A stretch of DNA of 15,376 nt from Bacteroidales bacterium (GCA_016293845.1 JAEDDH010000039.1:1-15376), one strand, 5' to 3'. Shown: positions 1 through 7,119, counted from the stretch's first letter. Made by a program: numbers and translations. Notes: a model not told the origin generated them from the sequence alone.

Positions 1-54
1 TAGAGCACAACCTTGCCAAGGTTGGGGTCGCGAGTCCGAGTCTCGTTTCCCGCT
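1..54 (+). tRNA. tRNA-Gly(GCC), 5' truncated by the window edge
   Basis: These 54 bases are identical to the last 54 bases of the complete tRNA-Gly at 93-165: part of the D arm, the anticodon arm with loop TTGCCAA (anticodon GCC), variable loop, T arm and the 3' acceptor strand TTCCCGC followed by discriminator T. The missing 5' part lies outside the window. CCA is not encoded. A 38-base spacer separates it from the second copy, so the two are probably co-transcribed. Confidence 0.95.
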
Positions 55-92
55 CAATTTTTCTCCATATTTTTCATTTTTTTTAAAATGAT

Positions 93-165
93 GCGGGAAT
101 AGCTCAGTTGGTAGAGCACAACCTTGCCAAGGTTGGGGTCGCGAGTCCGAGTCTCGTTTCCCGCT
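93..165 (+). tRNA. tRNA-Gly(GCC)
   Basis: A complete 73-base cloverleaf can be folded. The acceptor arm pairs GCGGGAA with TTCCCGC and has discriminator T, as is usual for bacterial tRNA-Gly. The D stem is GCTC/GAGC, the anticodon stem CAACC/GGTTG encloses loop TTGCCAA with anticodon GCC (reads GGC and GGU codons), and the T arm follows. CCA is not encoded. It is the second of two tandem identical copies and converges on sufD. Confidence 0.97.
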
Positions 166-166
166 C

Positions 167-175
167 TTTTTTTTT
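167..175 (+). terminator. T-run after the tRNA-Gly genes
   Basis: Nine consecutive T residues follow the tRNA 3' end after a single C. A U-tract just behind a structured tRNA can end transcription of the tRNA unit. It touches the stop codon of the convergent sufD gene, so there is almost no intergenic space here. Confidence 0.45.
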
Positions 176-953
176 ACTTTCCTAATTTCAGCGAAATCTC
201 TCTTCTTACAAAATCCTTATATTCTTGATCTTGCGTGGTAGCCTCGATTACTTCGTTGAGAAAAGCCTCTAAGAGTAGGTTTTGTGCGGTTTTTTGGCTG
301 ATGCCTCGGCTGCGCATATAAAATATTGCCTCTTGGTCGAGCATACCTGTGGTGCTGCCGTGCGAACATTTTACATCGTCGGCGTAAATTTCTAATTGCG
401 GCTTGCTTTCGATACGGGCGTCGGTAGATAACAAAATATTGTTGTTGACTTGCTCTGTAACAGATTTTTGTGCATTGGGGTCAACTGTAATAATGCCAAA
501 AAAGTCGCCATATCCGTTGTCATCTGCCACTGTGCGCACTTTTTGAATAGTGGTGCTGCCTCCCGATTGGTGAATTACATTAGAATGATAGGTAAAATTC
601 TGATTTTTAGACGGTGACAACAATCCGGGAAGTTTAACTTCGGCATTTTCGCCTATGATGTTTACGTTGATATTTACGTCTACATTTTTACCATTGATCG
701 AAACCACCGACAAGGTAACATTGCTGTTTGCTTCGGCAGTAACATCGATGTCGTATTTTATAGTGTTCTCATTATCAATAAGATTGCATAAATGCAGTTC
801 GAGTGTGCTATTGGGCATTGCCTTAACATCGAGTTTGATGGTATGGTTAACGCCCGTCATAGTTTTAGCAATTATGGCGCGACGGGTTGTTTGGTCGGGC
901 AACGCACTTATTTCTGCCTTTTGGTAGTCGTAGATGTTGTTGATAAATTCCAT
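174..953 (-). CDS. sufD: Fe-S cluster assembly protein SufD (short form)
   Basis: SufD is the SufB-like beta-helix subunit of the cytosolic SufBCD scaffold on which Fe-S clusters are built. The 259-residue product carries the C-terminal SufB/SufD signature around residues 195-230: a KCSHGSTTG motif with Cys196 and His198, then DQEAIFYMRSRGIS. The His corresponds to the conserved SufD histidine (His360 in E. coli) at the SufB-SufD interface. Most SufD proteins are over 400 residues; here the N-terminal helical domain is largely missing and the protein is mostly beta-helix core plus C-terminal helices. The ATG at 953 is only 8 bp after the sufC stop, so there is no room for a longer in-frame N-terminus without entering sufC. 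It is co-transcribed with sufC. The assignment is firm; whether the short form is ancestral or reduced is not known. Confidence 0.9.
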   Translation of the reverse strand: MEFINNIYDYQKAEISALPDQTTRRAIIAKTMTGVNHTIKLDVKAMPNSTLELHLCNLIDNENTIKYDIDVTAEANSNVTLSVVSINGKNVDVNINVNIIGENAEVKLPGLLSPSKNQNFTYHSNVIHQSGGSTTIQKVRTVADDNGYGDFFGIITVDPNAQKSVTEQVNNNILLSTDARIESKPQLEIYADDVKCSHGSTTGMLDQEAIFYMRSRGISQKTAQNLLLEAFLNEVIEATTQDQEYKDFVRREISLKLGK

Positions 954-961
954 ATTAACGC

Positions 962-1723
962 CTATTTATAGAGTTCGTCAGCCTGTTTTTTAAGATCGTC
1001 GTAACCTGTTTTTTCGAGTTCGAGCACAAGGTTTCGGTCGCCAGTTTTGATTATTCGTCCGTTGTAAAGCACGTGCACCACATCGGGCGTAATATAGTCT
1101 AAAAGCCGCTGATAATGAGTAATTATAATAAAAGAGTTGTCTTCTGATTTTAATTTGTTAACACCCTCAGCCACAATGCGCAATGCGTCGATGTCTAAGC
1201 CCGAATCGGTTTCGTCTAAAACGGCAACCTTAGGATTGAGCATAGCCATTTGAAAAACCTCCAATTTTTTCTTTTCGCCACCCGAAAAACCTTGATTTAC
1301 AGAGCGTCCGTCGAGTTTTTTGTCCAAAGCCACAAGTTCTTTTTTCTCCTTGATGAGTTTCAAAAACTCTGGCGCGGGCATTGGCTCTTGGCCACGGTAT
1401 TTGCGCTGTTCGTTTATGGCTGCCTTCATAAAATTGTTGATGCTTACGCCCGGAATCTCCACAGGGTATTGAAACGCGAGGAAAACTCCTTCTGCCGCTC
1501 TTTCTTCGGGTTTAAGTTTTAGTAAGTCTTTGCCGTCTAAGGTTATAGAACCTTGTGTAACGTCGAAAACCTCGTTGCCGGCTATTACCGATGCAAGTGT
1601 GCTTTTTCCCGAACCATTGGGTCCCATTATGGCGTAAACTTTGCCTTTTTCTATATTGAGGTTGATGCCTTTGAGAATCTCCTTACCGTTGACCGTGGCG
1701 TGTAAATCTTTGATTTCTAACAT
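962..1723 (-). CDS. sufC: SUF system ABC-type ATPase SufC
   Basis: SufC is the cytosolic ATPase that drives conformational change of the SufB-SufD scaffold during Fe-S cluster assembly. The 253-residue protein has the standard length and all ABC motifs: Walker A GPNGSGKST (residues 34-42), Q-loop Gln85 in FLAFQYPVEIPG, the signature FSGGEKKK (146-153), Walker B VAVLDETDSGLD (166-177, with the SufC-typical ETDSGLD) and the H-loop His203. The ATG at 1723 gives a start typical of SufC (MLEIKDLHA). sufD follows 8 bp downstream. sufB, normally the immediate upstream partner, lies about 7.7 kb away on the same strand behind an accessory region. Confidence 0.97.
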   Translation of the reverse strand: MLEIKDLHATVNGKEILKGINLNIEKGKVYAIMGPNGSGKSTLASVIAGNEVFDVTQGSITLDGKDLLKLKPEERAAEGVFLAFQYPVEIPGVSINNFMKAAINEQRKYRGQEPMPAPEFLKLIKEKKELVALDKKLDGRSVNQGFSGGEKKKLEVFQMAMLNPKVAVLDETDSGLDIDALRIVAEGVNKLKSEDNSFIIITHYQRLLDYITPDVVHVLYNGRIIKTGDRNLVLELEKTGYDDLKKQADELYK

Positions 1724-1757
1724 TGTGCGATGCGTTATATTGTTTTTTTACTGTGTG

Positions 1758-1765
1758 CAAAGATA
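1758..1765 (-). promoter_or_regulatory. Bacteroidota-type -7 box for sufCD
   Basis: On the minus strand the bases read TATCTTTG, matching the Bacteroidota primary sigma -7 consensus TAnnTTTG. It sits 34 bp upstream of the sufC ATG, leaving a short leader of roughly 25-30 nt. A clear -33 TTTG is not seen. The box supports transcription of sufCD independently of sufB. Confidence 0.5.
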
Positions 1766-2119
1766 TAAAAAACTTTTTTAACCTACCTAATGTTTGTTTT
1801 ATAAAGGGAATATTACTTTTTTTGTTTTTTGAAGGACAGATAAATATAAAAGTTTATATTTTTACGCACCAATCTGCGGGAATTGCTTAGTGGCAGTAGC
1901 AACGGAAAATCCTTAAACTTCGTTTTTAGAGTTTTCCAATAATTTAGTTGCGTAAATATCCAATGGTTGGGGTTTACAGTCGTTCAGAAACAGCATATTT
2001 TGGTAGCCACCGCCCCTGATTGGTTCGCTCTTGGCAGCGACGGCAAACTCTACGTGGCTCTTTACGGCAAACATATTTCGTTTACGGTAACGAGGTAGAT
2101 CCTAATCCGCCAACTGTTT
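1766..2119. other. Intergenic stretch without a recognisable gene (possible gene remnant)
   Basis: This part of the roughly 600-bp gap before the TIR gene contains no intact gene that I can recognise. From about 1943 to 2095 the plus strand has a stop-free stretch that includes the peptide DWFALGSDGKLYVALYGK before a TAG; it reads like a decayed gene end, but no family is recognised. An AT-rich hairpin (1842-1861) lies within it. A start resembling tRNA-Gly (GCGGGAAT near 1876) does not fold into a tRNA. Confidence 0.4.
1842..1861. repeat. Perfect 9-bp inverted repeat (AT-rich)
   Basis: AAATATAAA and TTTATATTT are perfect reverse complements separated by two bases. The symmetry could be an operator or a weak hairpin upstream of sufC. 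With only A and T in the arms it may also be chance. Confidence 0.35.
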
Positions 2120-2207
2120 AAACATTTTAGGATTTTTAGCAGATTAGGCAAAAAACATTTTAGGATTTTTAGCATTTTTGCCGAAAAACATTTTGGGATT
2201 TTTAGCA
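2120..2207. repeat. Array I: three 22-bp cores at a 33-bp period
   Basis: Three copies of a 22-bp core that begins AAACATTTT and ends TTTTTAGCA start at 2120, 2153 and 2186, exactly 33 bp apart. The first two cores are identical; the third has one A-to-G change. The two 11-bp spacers (GATTAGGCAAA and TTTTTGCCGAA) differ. Read on the plus strand in the frame of the downstream TIR gene, each unit gives an 11-residue peptide starting KHF(R/G)IFS. There are no cas genes, and the spacers are far too short for CRISPR. Confidence 0.85.
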
Positions 2208-2356
2208 ATACATCTCCACCGCTGCTCTGTGCATATCACGTATCGCGTGTATTATTTCATATCCCCCGACCAACCGTGTCGGTCGTAAAACAACTCGAAG
2301 TAGGGCAGAGAAACCTACAAAATATAAGAAAAATCTTTTCAAAAAATCACGCAAAA

Positions 2357-3244
2357 ATGTATACAGCAATCCCAAAAAAAACGTATTTTTGTTATCTCGA
2401 AGTGAGTGAAGAAGGTGACATACATAATCGAAATTTTTTAATAAGATACTTTAAACGAAATAATATGAGAAAAAGCATTTATGAAATTGCACTTGAATGC
2501 CAATATTGTTCATCACATATTAAAATCGGTTGCAATTCGCATAAGATTATGGTGGAAGGAGATATTGTAAAATTGAAATCTCTCTTAATAAAGTTGTGCG
2601 ACTTAATATTTAATAAATATCCGAACCATAGCGCAACACTTCGCCAATGTGTGAATTGTTACGAGAATAATATAATTAAATATCAAACTATCATTGATGC
2701 TTTAATAGAAGTCCTTATTATTTGTGAGAAACCAACAATAAATTCGAAAAAATTCTTCATCAGTCACGCATCTTCTGATAAGGTTATAATAGAAGCATTC
2801 AATGAGAAGATATTAATGCTTGGTTGTGGATTTAAACGAGAAGACATATTTTGTACATTAGACCATACTGTTATTCACAATGGAGATGATTTCCGTAATG
2901 CAATCATACATAATATGAAAGATAGTGATTTCATACTTTGTTTTCTTTCAAATAATTACAAAAAAAGTGAAGTTTGCCAAAATGAAATGGGTGCAGCGTG
3001 GGCATTGTCTGATAAAATGGTTCGGCCATATAAATTCCCAAATGTGGCTTACTCGGAATTAGGATTCCTTGCACAAGTAAAACAAACAGCCGATATTACA
3101 GATATGTCTAAATTAGACGAATTATATCAAGAACTATGTAGGTATTATTCGTTACAGCAAGATTGGATTAACTTTAACAAACAGAAAAACAATTTTGTGA
3201 ATTTTGTTACCAAGTCTATCAATACTAATGAAGAAATTAAATAA
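2357..3244 (+). CDS. TIR-domain protein with Cys-rich N-terminus (probable NADase-type effector)
   Basis: Bacterial TIR domains commonly hydrolyse or cyclise NAD+ in anti-phage defence. In the 295-residue product (ATG at 2357) the TIR fold runs from about residue 131: FFISHASSDK (133-142), a central DIFCTLDH segment, SDFILCFLSNNYKKSEVC, and a glutamate in CQNEMGAAW (Glu210) at the position of the catalytic Glu. The N-terminal ~125 residues match no family I recognise but contain two CxxC pairs (Cys48/51 and Cys98/101), which could bind zinc. The frame stays open upstream to about 2099, through array I, and a GTG at 2276 would add 27 residues; the ATG is preferred because it is the first ATG and follows an A-rich stretch. 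The next gene starts 22 bp downstream, so the two probably form an operon. No ThsA-like partner for Thoeris is nearby. The TIR call is firm; NADase activity is inferred. Confidence 0.85.
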   Translation: MYTAIPKKTYFCYLEVSEEGDIHNRNFLIRYFKRNNMRKSIYEIALECQYCSSHIKIGCNSHKIMVEGDIVKLKSLLIKLCDLIFNKYPNHSATLRQCVNCYENNIIKYQTIIDALIEVLIICEKPTINSKKFFISHASSDKVIIEAFNEKILMLGCGFKREDIFCTLDHTVIHNGDDFRNAIIHNMKDSDFILCFLSNNYKKSEVCQNEMGAAWALSDKMVRPYKFPNVAYSELGFLAQVKQTADITDMSKLDELYQELCRYYSLQQDWINFNKQKNNFVNFVTKSINTNEEIK

Positions 3245-3266
3245 CTATCTAATAAAAACATACAAT

Positions 3267-4397
3267 ATGAAAAGAACGTTTTTTAAAGCATTACTAAGTT
3301 ACCTTTTAGCAATTACTTATACAACTATTTTTGCACAAGAGAAGACATACTTTATGCCCAAGGCTACTGCAAATGAATTACAACAATTCGTAGGGCAACG
3401 TGTCATATATGTTAAATGTTTTAATTATAACACCGACCTTAATTCAAAAACATTTACAGAAGTATTAGGTGGTAAACTTGACGAGTTGTACACAATCAAA
3501 TCTATTAAAGGTAAGGATAACTACAAAGTGGTGTTGGAAGATAGCATAGGAAATACTTTGACAGTGAAAATCACATCACCTTCATATTACAACACACTAA
3601 GTGATATGCAAGGCTTTTTTTTAGTAGATAAATTCGAATCGGACCATAAAAAATATTTAGAAACAGTTATTTATAATGACAATGGGGATTCTGTTGCAAA
3701 AGTTGTCGATATTGAGTATACAACAAATTCATCAATTAAATCCTATTATTATAAACCCAAGGAATTTACAATCAAAAGTTTATTAGATGGCAGTACCATA
3801 ACAATTAACACTTTAACACAAGCAAATAAATTGTGTTCGTTATATGGCAAAGTCTTTTCTCATTCATTGGTTAAAAATAGATTCAAAATTGTCGGATCAA
3901 CCTATAACAACTATAATCTTATTGATTACAAACTCCAAAGTATTGAAGATACAACCATTACTCGTTATGTATCTTCAAATTGGAAAAACAACGAAATGAA
4001 TGATTTATTATTTATGCAGGACATAGCAAAAACTAATAGGTATCGATTGATTAAAGTCGACAAAACACCTATTTCAGAAAACGAAAATATTAAAATTGAA
4101 AAAGATAAGACAGGGTCAGGGTATTCTTATACAGATGACTTAATCAGTATTTCTATTTCTTGTGACGGGGAAGATTTTTGTTTTATGTTATTTAATTGGA
4201 CAAATGATAATCTTAGAGTCAATTGGAACGATGCACGTTATATAGATTACAGAGGAGAAACAAGTAGTGTTATGCATTCAGGAATAAGATATTTAGATAG
4301 ATACGGATACCAACCACCATCTATACTATCAGGAATGGGGGGCAGCAATCGAAGATTGTGTAACACCCAATTGCAATGTAGATTGGATAAATTCTGA
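3267..4397 (+). CDS. Secreted protein of unknown function, C-terminus disrupted at a G6 run
   Basis: The ATG at 3267 gives a clear type I signal peptide (MKRTFFK, hydrophobic core, TTIFA then Gln-Glu), so the product is predicted to be exported. An overlapping upstream ATG at 3204 would bury this signal and is unlikely. The body is Tyr-, Asn- and Lys-rich and probably beta-rich; no family is recognised with confidence. About residues 309-345 hold a distinctive NWTNDNLRVNW ... VMHSGIRYLDR stretch. The annotated frame ends at 4397 with a basic tail unlike the rest. If one G is removed from the G6 run at 4337-4342, the frame continues for 72 more codons to a TGA at 4558-4560, giving a 430-residue protein. 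It starts 22 bp after the TIR gene, suggesting co-transcription. The base composition is AT-rich like the TIR and ATPase genes and unlike suf. Confidence 0.75.
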   Translation: MKRTFFKALLSYLLAITYTTIFAQEKTYFMPKATANELQQFVGQRVIYVKCFNYNTDLNSKTFTEVLGGKLDELYTIKSIKGKDNYKVVLEDSIGNTLTVKITSPSYYNTLSDMQGFFLVDKFESDHKKYLETVIYNDNGDSVAKVVDIEYTTNSSIKSYYYKPKEFTIKSLLDGSTITINTLTQANKLCSLYGKVFSHSLVKNRFKIVGSTYNNYNLIDYKLQSIEDTTITRYVSSNWKNNEMNDLLFMQDIAKTNRYRLIKVDKTPISENENIKIEKDKTGSGYSYTDDLISISISCDGEDFCFMLFNWTNDNLRVNWNDARYIDYRGETSSVMHSGIRYLDRYGYQPPSILSGMGGSNRRLCNTQLQCRLDKF

Positions 4398-4560
4398 TTG
4401 GGTAACATCAAAAATGCATCCAAATACTTGTCTTGAAGAACCAATAATTGTAAAATTTCTACTCCCCCTTCAAAGTAGAAATATCATTCTCAAATATATA
4501 TTCACTTTTGAAGCAAAATGTGAATACAACTATCCTGAAAGATTGAAACTAAATGAGTGA
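4342..4560 (+). pseudogene. Out-of-frame C-terminal continuation of the secreted protein
   Basis: In the +1 frame from the last G of the G6 run, 72 codons read without a stop from AAIEDCVTPNC through WVTSKMHPNTC to NYPERLKLNE and a TGA. Composition and Cys/Trp content look like a genuine protein end, whereas the frame 0 tail (ending LQCRLDKF) does not. It is either a one-base homopolymer insertion in the sequence or strain, or a frameshift or phase-variation site. Confidence 0.65.
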
Positions 4561-4613
4561 TGTATATTAATTGTTTGTGTAAAAGAACTCCGATTCATAG
4601 TCAGTTTTAAAAT

Positions 4614-6200
4614 TTACACAGTAGCGGCAATATCTCTCATCTGTTCTATGGATTTTTTCAATTCTTCTTCTGAATATTGTAAATTATGGGTGTTTTCGGG
4701 ATGATGGATATAATTCCTAATATATATTTGAATTGGCACATCTCCATCGGAGGTTGTGCCATCTTTTTTTGTACGAATCCAATTTTGCAATAATAACTCG
4801 CTTGGTGATATTTTGGCTCTAAGCCAACGGTCAAAATATTTTTCCTCCCTATTGGCAGGATCGTCCATAATCGCCTTATTCTGTAAATATCCATATAATT
4901 CATCGTGGTATTCGGTAGATAAGCATCCAAATGCTAAATAATTTACCTCGTTGAGAGAATTATCAGGTAATCGCATTTTCAACACAGGCTTGTCAGGCTT
5001 CTCAATTACAATTGTATCATCAATACGCTGAATCAGGCGCAATTCAGGGAATTGTAATCTTTTAACAATTTCGGCACTATGTTTAGTCAAAATAATTTGA
5101 CAATTCGGTTGTTCTGACATTTTTGTCAATGCCTCTATAAGTTTCTTTTGATGGATAAAATGCTGTGATGTTTCAGGCTCCTCAATAGCATATATAATAG
5201 AAGGTGTATTACTTTCTCTCATTTTTCGTTCGGCTTCTGCCCTAAAAAAATTCAGCAAAATCAACCGTCTAATACCACTGCCTCGCTTATTAATTGGAAT
5301 ATCCTCGTCTCCACTAATTGACAAATTCTTAAACACATCTGTCCATTTTAATGTCTCGGAAGAAGGGATATTAGGATGAAGACTGTTCGCCAAATCAGAA
5401 TTCATCTCACGCAATTTATCCAAGGTAGCAGTAGACACTTCGTTCAATTTTTGTTTTACTTTATCAGCCACTTCCTTTAATTTCGATTGTATCTCTACAT
5501 CACGCATTATTAATTTAACGGCTTCCTTCAAAGGGTCTTGCACTTCCGAATCAGAATCTGTGTTTTTTCTATCAGACTGAAATAAAGAGTATTGTGGTAA
5601 AAATGTATTCAGTTTATCCCAAATGCTTTTCAAATCACCTGTCTTTGTAACATCAAGACAAGTCTCTTGGAGATTTAAGTCCGAGGAATAATTAGACCAT
5701 ATTGCTCGTCGCATTTCAGCACATATTGATCTATTACAATTCAATCCCAACTCATCAACTCTTTTTTTTAAATCAGATATTTTTAAAGAGTGTAAATCGT
5801 TACATTTATCATTGGTTGGATGATTAGCGATTAAAAATACGCTTGGTTTAGTTTTAGTAGGATTGAAACTCTTCTTCACCGTTAAGAATCCATTTGAATC
5901 TAATAAATACTCTTCTGAAAGTTTAGTAATGTTGGTACTATCTATTACAATATCATCTTGAACATCCGAAAAAGAAACAGTCAAAATAGTCTCTGAACTA
6001 TTATAGTGTATATTTAAATCAGAAGCGTCAATTTTAACTATACTCTTAATGCCCTCATTAAAGAATAAATCCAAGGCTTCGAGGATAGTTGATTTCCCAA
6101 TATCATTAGGACCTACAAAAGTCGTAATATTGTCAAAGTCAATTGAAATAGGAGAACTATACCCTCTAAAATTCTCCATCGTAAATTTTACTATTTTCAT
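4614..6200 (-). CDS. RecF/OLD-like AAA ATPase with HEPN-like C-terminal motif
   Basis: The N-terminus (VKFTMENFRGY) and Walker A GPNDIGKST (residues 30-38 from the ATG at 6200) are typical of the SMC/RecF/OLD ATPases. A middle insert with coiled-coil character (about 225-275) separates the ATPase halves. The second half has an RGSGIRRLILL signature (306-316), Walker B SIIYAIEEPETSQH (334-347) and ILTKHSAEIVKRL. The C-terminal ~110 residues are helical and contain IRNYIHHPEN (Arg495 to His499/500), fitting the HEPN ribonuclease motif R-N-x3-H. I see no clear TOPRIM domain as in OLD or GajA. A TTG at 6206 is an alternative start two codons upstream. It is convergent with the TIR/secreted pair across only about 50 bp. 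Likely a phage-defence ATPase; ATPase class firm, nuclease idea tentative. Confidence 0.8.
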   Translation of the reverse strand: MKIVKFTMENFRGYSSPISIDFDNITTFVGPNDIGKSTILEALDLFFNEGIKSIVKIDASDLNIHYNSSETILTVSFSDVQDDIVIDSTNITKLSEEYLLDSNGFLTVKKSFNPTKTKPSVFLIANHPTNDKCNDLHSLKISDLKKRVDELGLNCNRSICAEMRRAIWSNYSSDLNLQETCLDVTKTGDLKSIWDKLNTFLPQYSLFQSDRKNTDSDSEVQDPLKEAVKLIMRDVEIQSKLKEVADKVKQKLNEVSTATLDKLREMNSDLANSLHPNIPSSETLKWTDVFKNLSISGDEDIPINKRGSGIRRLILLNFFRAEAERKMRESNTPSIIYAIEEPETSQHFIHQKKLIEALTKMSEQPNCQIILTKHSAEIVKRLQFPELRLIQRIDDTIVIEKPDKPVLKMRLPDNSLNEVNYLAFGCLSTEYHDELYGYLQNKAIMDDPANREEKYFDRWLRAKISPSELLLQNWIRTKKDGTTSDGDVPIQIYIRNYIHHPENTHNLQYSEEELKKSIEQMRDIAATV

Positions 6201-6229
6201 ACTCAACAGATCAAAATATAAATGTTTAA

Positions 6230-6316
6230 ATAATATCTAACAAAAAGTATACCTACGACGAAATTCTTGACGACGATAAATACGAAAAGCAAATCAAAGA
6301 CAAGAAGATTGTATAA
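6230..6316 (+). pseudogene. Possible 3' remnant of a coding sequence
   Basis: A short open stretch without a start codon ends at TAA 6314-6316. It reads KKYTYDEILDDDKYEKQ then IKDKKIV, a charged, coding-like peptide placed directly before the next ORF, and could be the end of a gene lost by deletion. It overlaps an alternative upstream start of that ORF in another frame. The evidence is only composition, so this is weak. Confidence 0.2.
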
Positions 6317-6329
6317 AAAAACTAAAAAG

Positions 6330-6641
6330 ATGCAAGCGAAAGATGACGAGGAAAAGAAGATAATCAGCCGTGTTGCAGCCGAAGCGTTTTTAGTGAAAGA
6401 CGAATCGCTTCTCGACACTGATGCACCTTTTTTTGATTGGTTGCTTGACAATGGCTTTCAAAAAGGTTGGCACAAAGGACATTGGGATGGATGTGATTGG
6501 GTGTTTATCAACATTACGCACAAATTGTACACCTGCGGTATGCCCGGAATAAAGATTGTGCAACCAATTGGAGACCACGCTATTACAATAGATGAATTTA
6601 TGCAAATCTACAATATTTACGATAAGTATAAAAGGGGTTGA
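6330..6641 (+). CDS. Hypothetical protein, about 103 aa
   Basis: From the ATG at 6330 the product is 103 residues, with an acidic-basic helical start (MQAKDDEEKKIISRV) and a distinctive Trp/His-rich centre, WLLDNGFQKGWHKGHWDG, around residues 36-55, followed by DWVFINITHKLYTCGMPG. The coherent composition suggests a real gene. I do not recognise the family. No signal peptide or membrane segment is seen. An ATG at 6267 would add a strongly basic 21-residue leader; 6330 is preferred because it follows an A-rich tract. After the stop, an alternative frame gives 19 open codons (LNALEFAETESEQ...) if one G were added to the GGGG at the stop, which is weak evidence for a longer C-terminus. It is convergent with the SMR gene and separated from it by the 20-bp repeat cluster. 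Confidence 0.55.
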   Translation: MQAKDDEEKKIISRVAAEAFLVKDESLLDTDAPFFDWLLDNGFQKGWHKGHWDGCDWVFINITHKLYTCGMPGIKIVQPIGDHAITIDEFMQIYNIYDKYKRG

Positions 6642-6710
6642 ACGCTTTGGAATTTGCAGAAACAGAATCAGAACAAAATACATCATCAAAACAATAAAAA
6701 AATAATCCCC

Positions 6711-6783
6711 AAGTGCCAAAAATGTGTAAATTTACACATTTTCGGCACCTATTTTTGTGTGTTTTTACACATTTTTGGCACTT
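6711..6783. repeat. 20-bp element cluster: one forward and two reverse copies (33-bp period)
   Basis: The element AAGTGCCAAAAATGTGTAAA occurs at 6711-6730 (plus). A copy with two mismatches lies at 6731-6750 (minus), abutting the first to make a near-perfect 36-bp palindrome. A perfect copy lies at 6764-6783 (minus). The two reverse copies start 33 bp apart. The structure lies between convergent genes and could act as a bidirectional terminator. A fourth copy is at 8288-8307. Confidence 0.9.
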
Positions 6784-6792
6784 AGCACTTTT

Positions 6793-7119
6793 TTATTCCA
6801 CACTTTTGAGTCCTACCACCGAGGCAATAAGCGTGGTGAGGAAAAAGATTTTCCAAAACGACACGGGCTCTTTGAAGACAAAGAGCGAAATCAGCACTGC
6901 GCCCACAGCACCAATTCCCGTCCAAACAGGGTAAGCAACGCCAACCGAAATGCCTTGCACCGCCTTTGCCAAAAGCACCGCGCTCAAAACATACAAGAGT
7001 CCAAACGCTGAAATCCACGCCCACCATTGGGCATCATCAGTAGAAATTTTAGCCTTGCCGAGGCAAAATGTAAAGGCCGTTTCGCACAACCCTGCGGCAA
7101 TAAGAAAAATCCAACTCAT
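6793..7119 (-). CDS. Small multidrug resistance (SMR) family exporter
   Basis: The 108-residue protein is predicted to have four transmembrane helices (about residues 2-20, 33-52, 58-80 and 88-106) and to work as an inner-membrane dimer coupling proton entry to export of cations. The conserved membrane glutamate is Glu13 (GLCETAF), equivalent to EmrE Glu14, and the SMR signature AYPVWTGIGAVGAV spans residues 62-75 with Tyr63 and Trp66. The length is normal for the family. Sequence alone does not separate quaternary-cation (EmrE/QacE) from guanidinium (Gdx/SugE) exporters; I found no pair of ACGR-loop hairpins typical of a guanidine-II riboswitch in the short leader. It is a single gene, so presumably a homodimer, divergent from the RhuM-Doc gene. 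Confidence 0.9.
   Translation of the reverse strand: MSWIFLIAAGLCETAFTFCLGKAKISTDDAQWWAWISAFGLLYVLSAVLLAKAVQGISVGVAYPVWTGIGAVGAVLISLFVFKEPVSFWKIFFLTTLIASVVGLKSVE

Noticed and set aside
1876..1912. Sequence starting GCGGGAAT resembling the 5' half of the tRNA-Gly genes
   Set aside because: After eight matching bases the similarity needs gaps, no anticodon arm or 3' acceptor strand follows, and the likeness could be chance.
2120..2207. Array I as a CRISPR array
   Set aside because: Spacers are 11 bp, there are only three copies, and no cas genes are in the window.
2357..3244. Thoeris ThsB assignment for the TIR protein
   Set aside because: No ThsA-like SIR2 or other NAD-binding partner gene is adjacent, and the N-terminal domain is unlike the short ThsB proteins.
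6618..6700. Frameshifted C-terminal extension of the small hypothetical protein at a GGGG run
   Set aside because: Only 19 open codons, which is easily expected by chance; noted in the gene entry but not raised as a finding.
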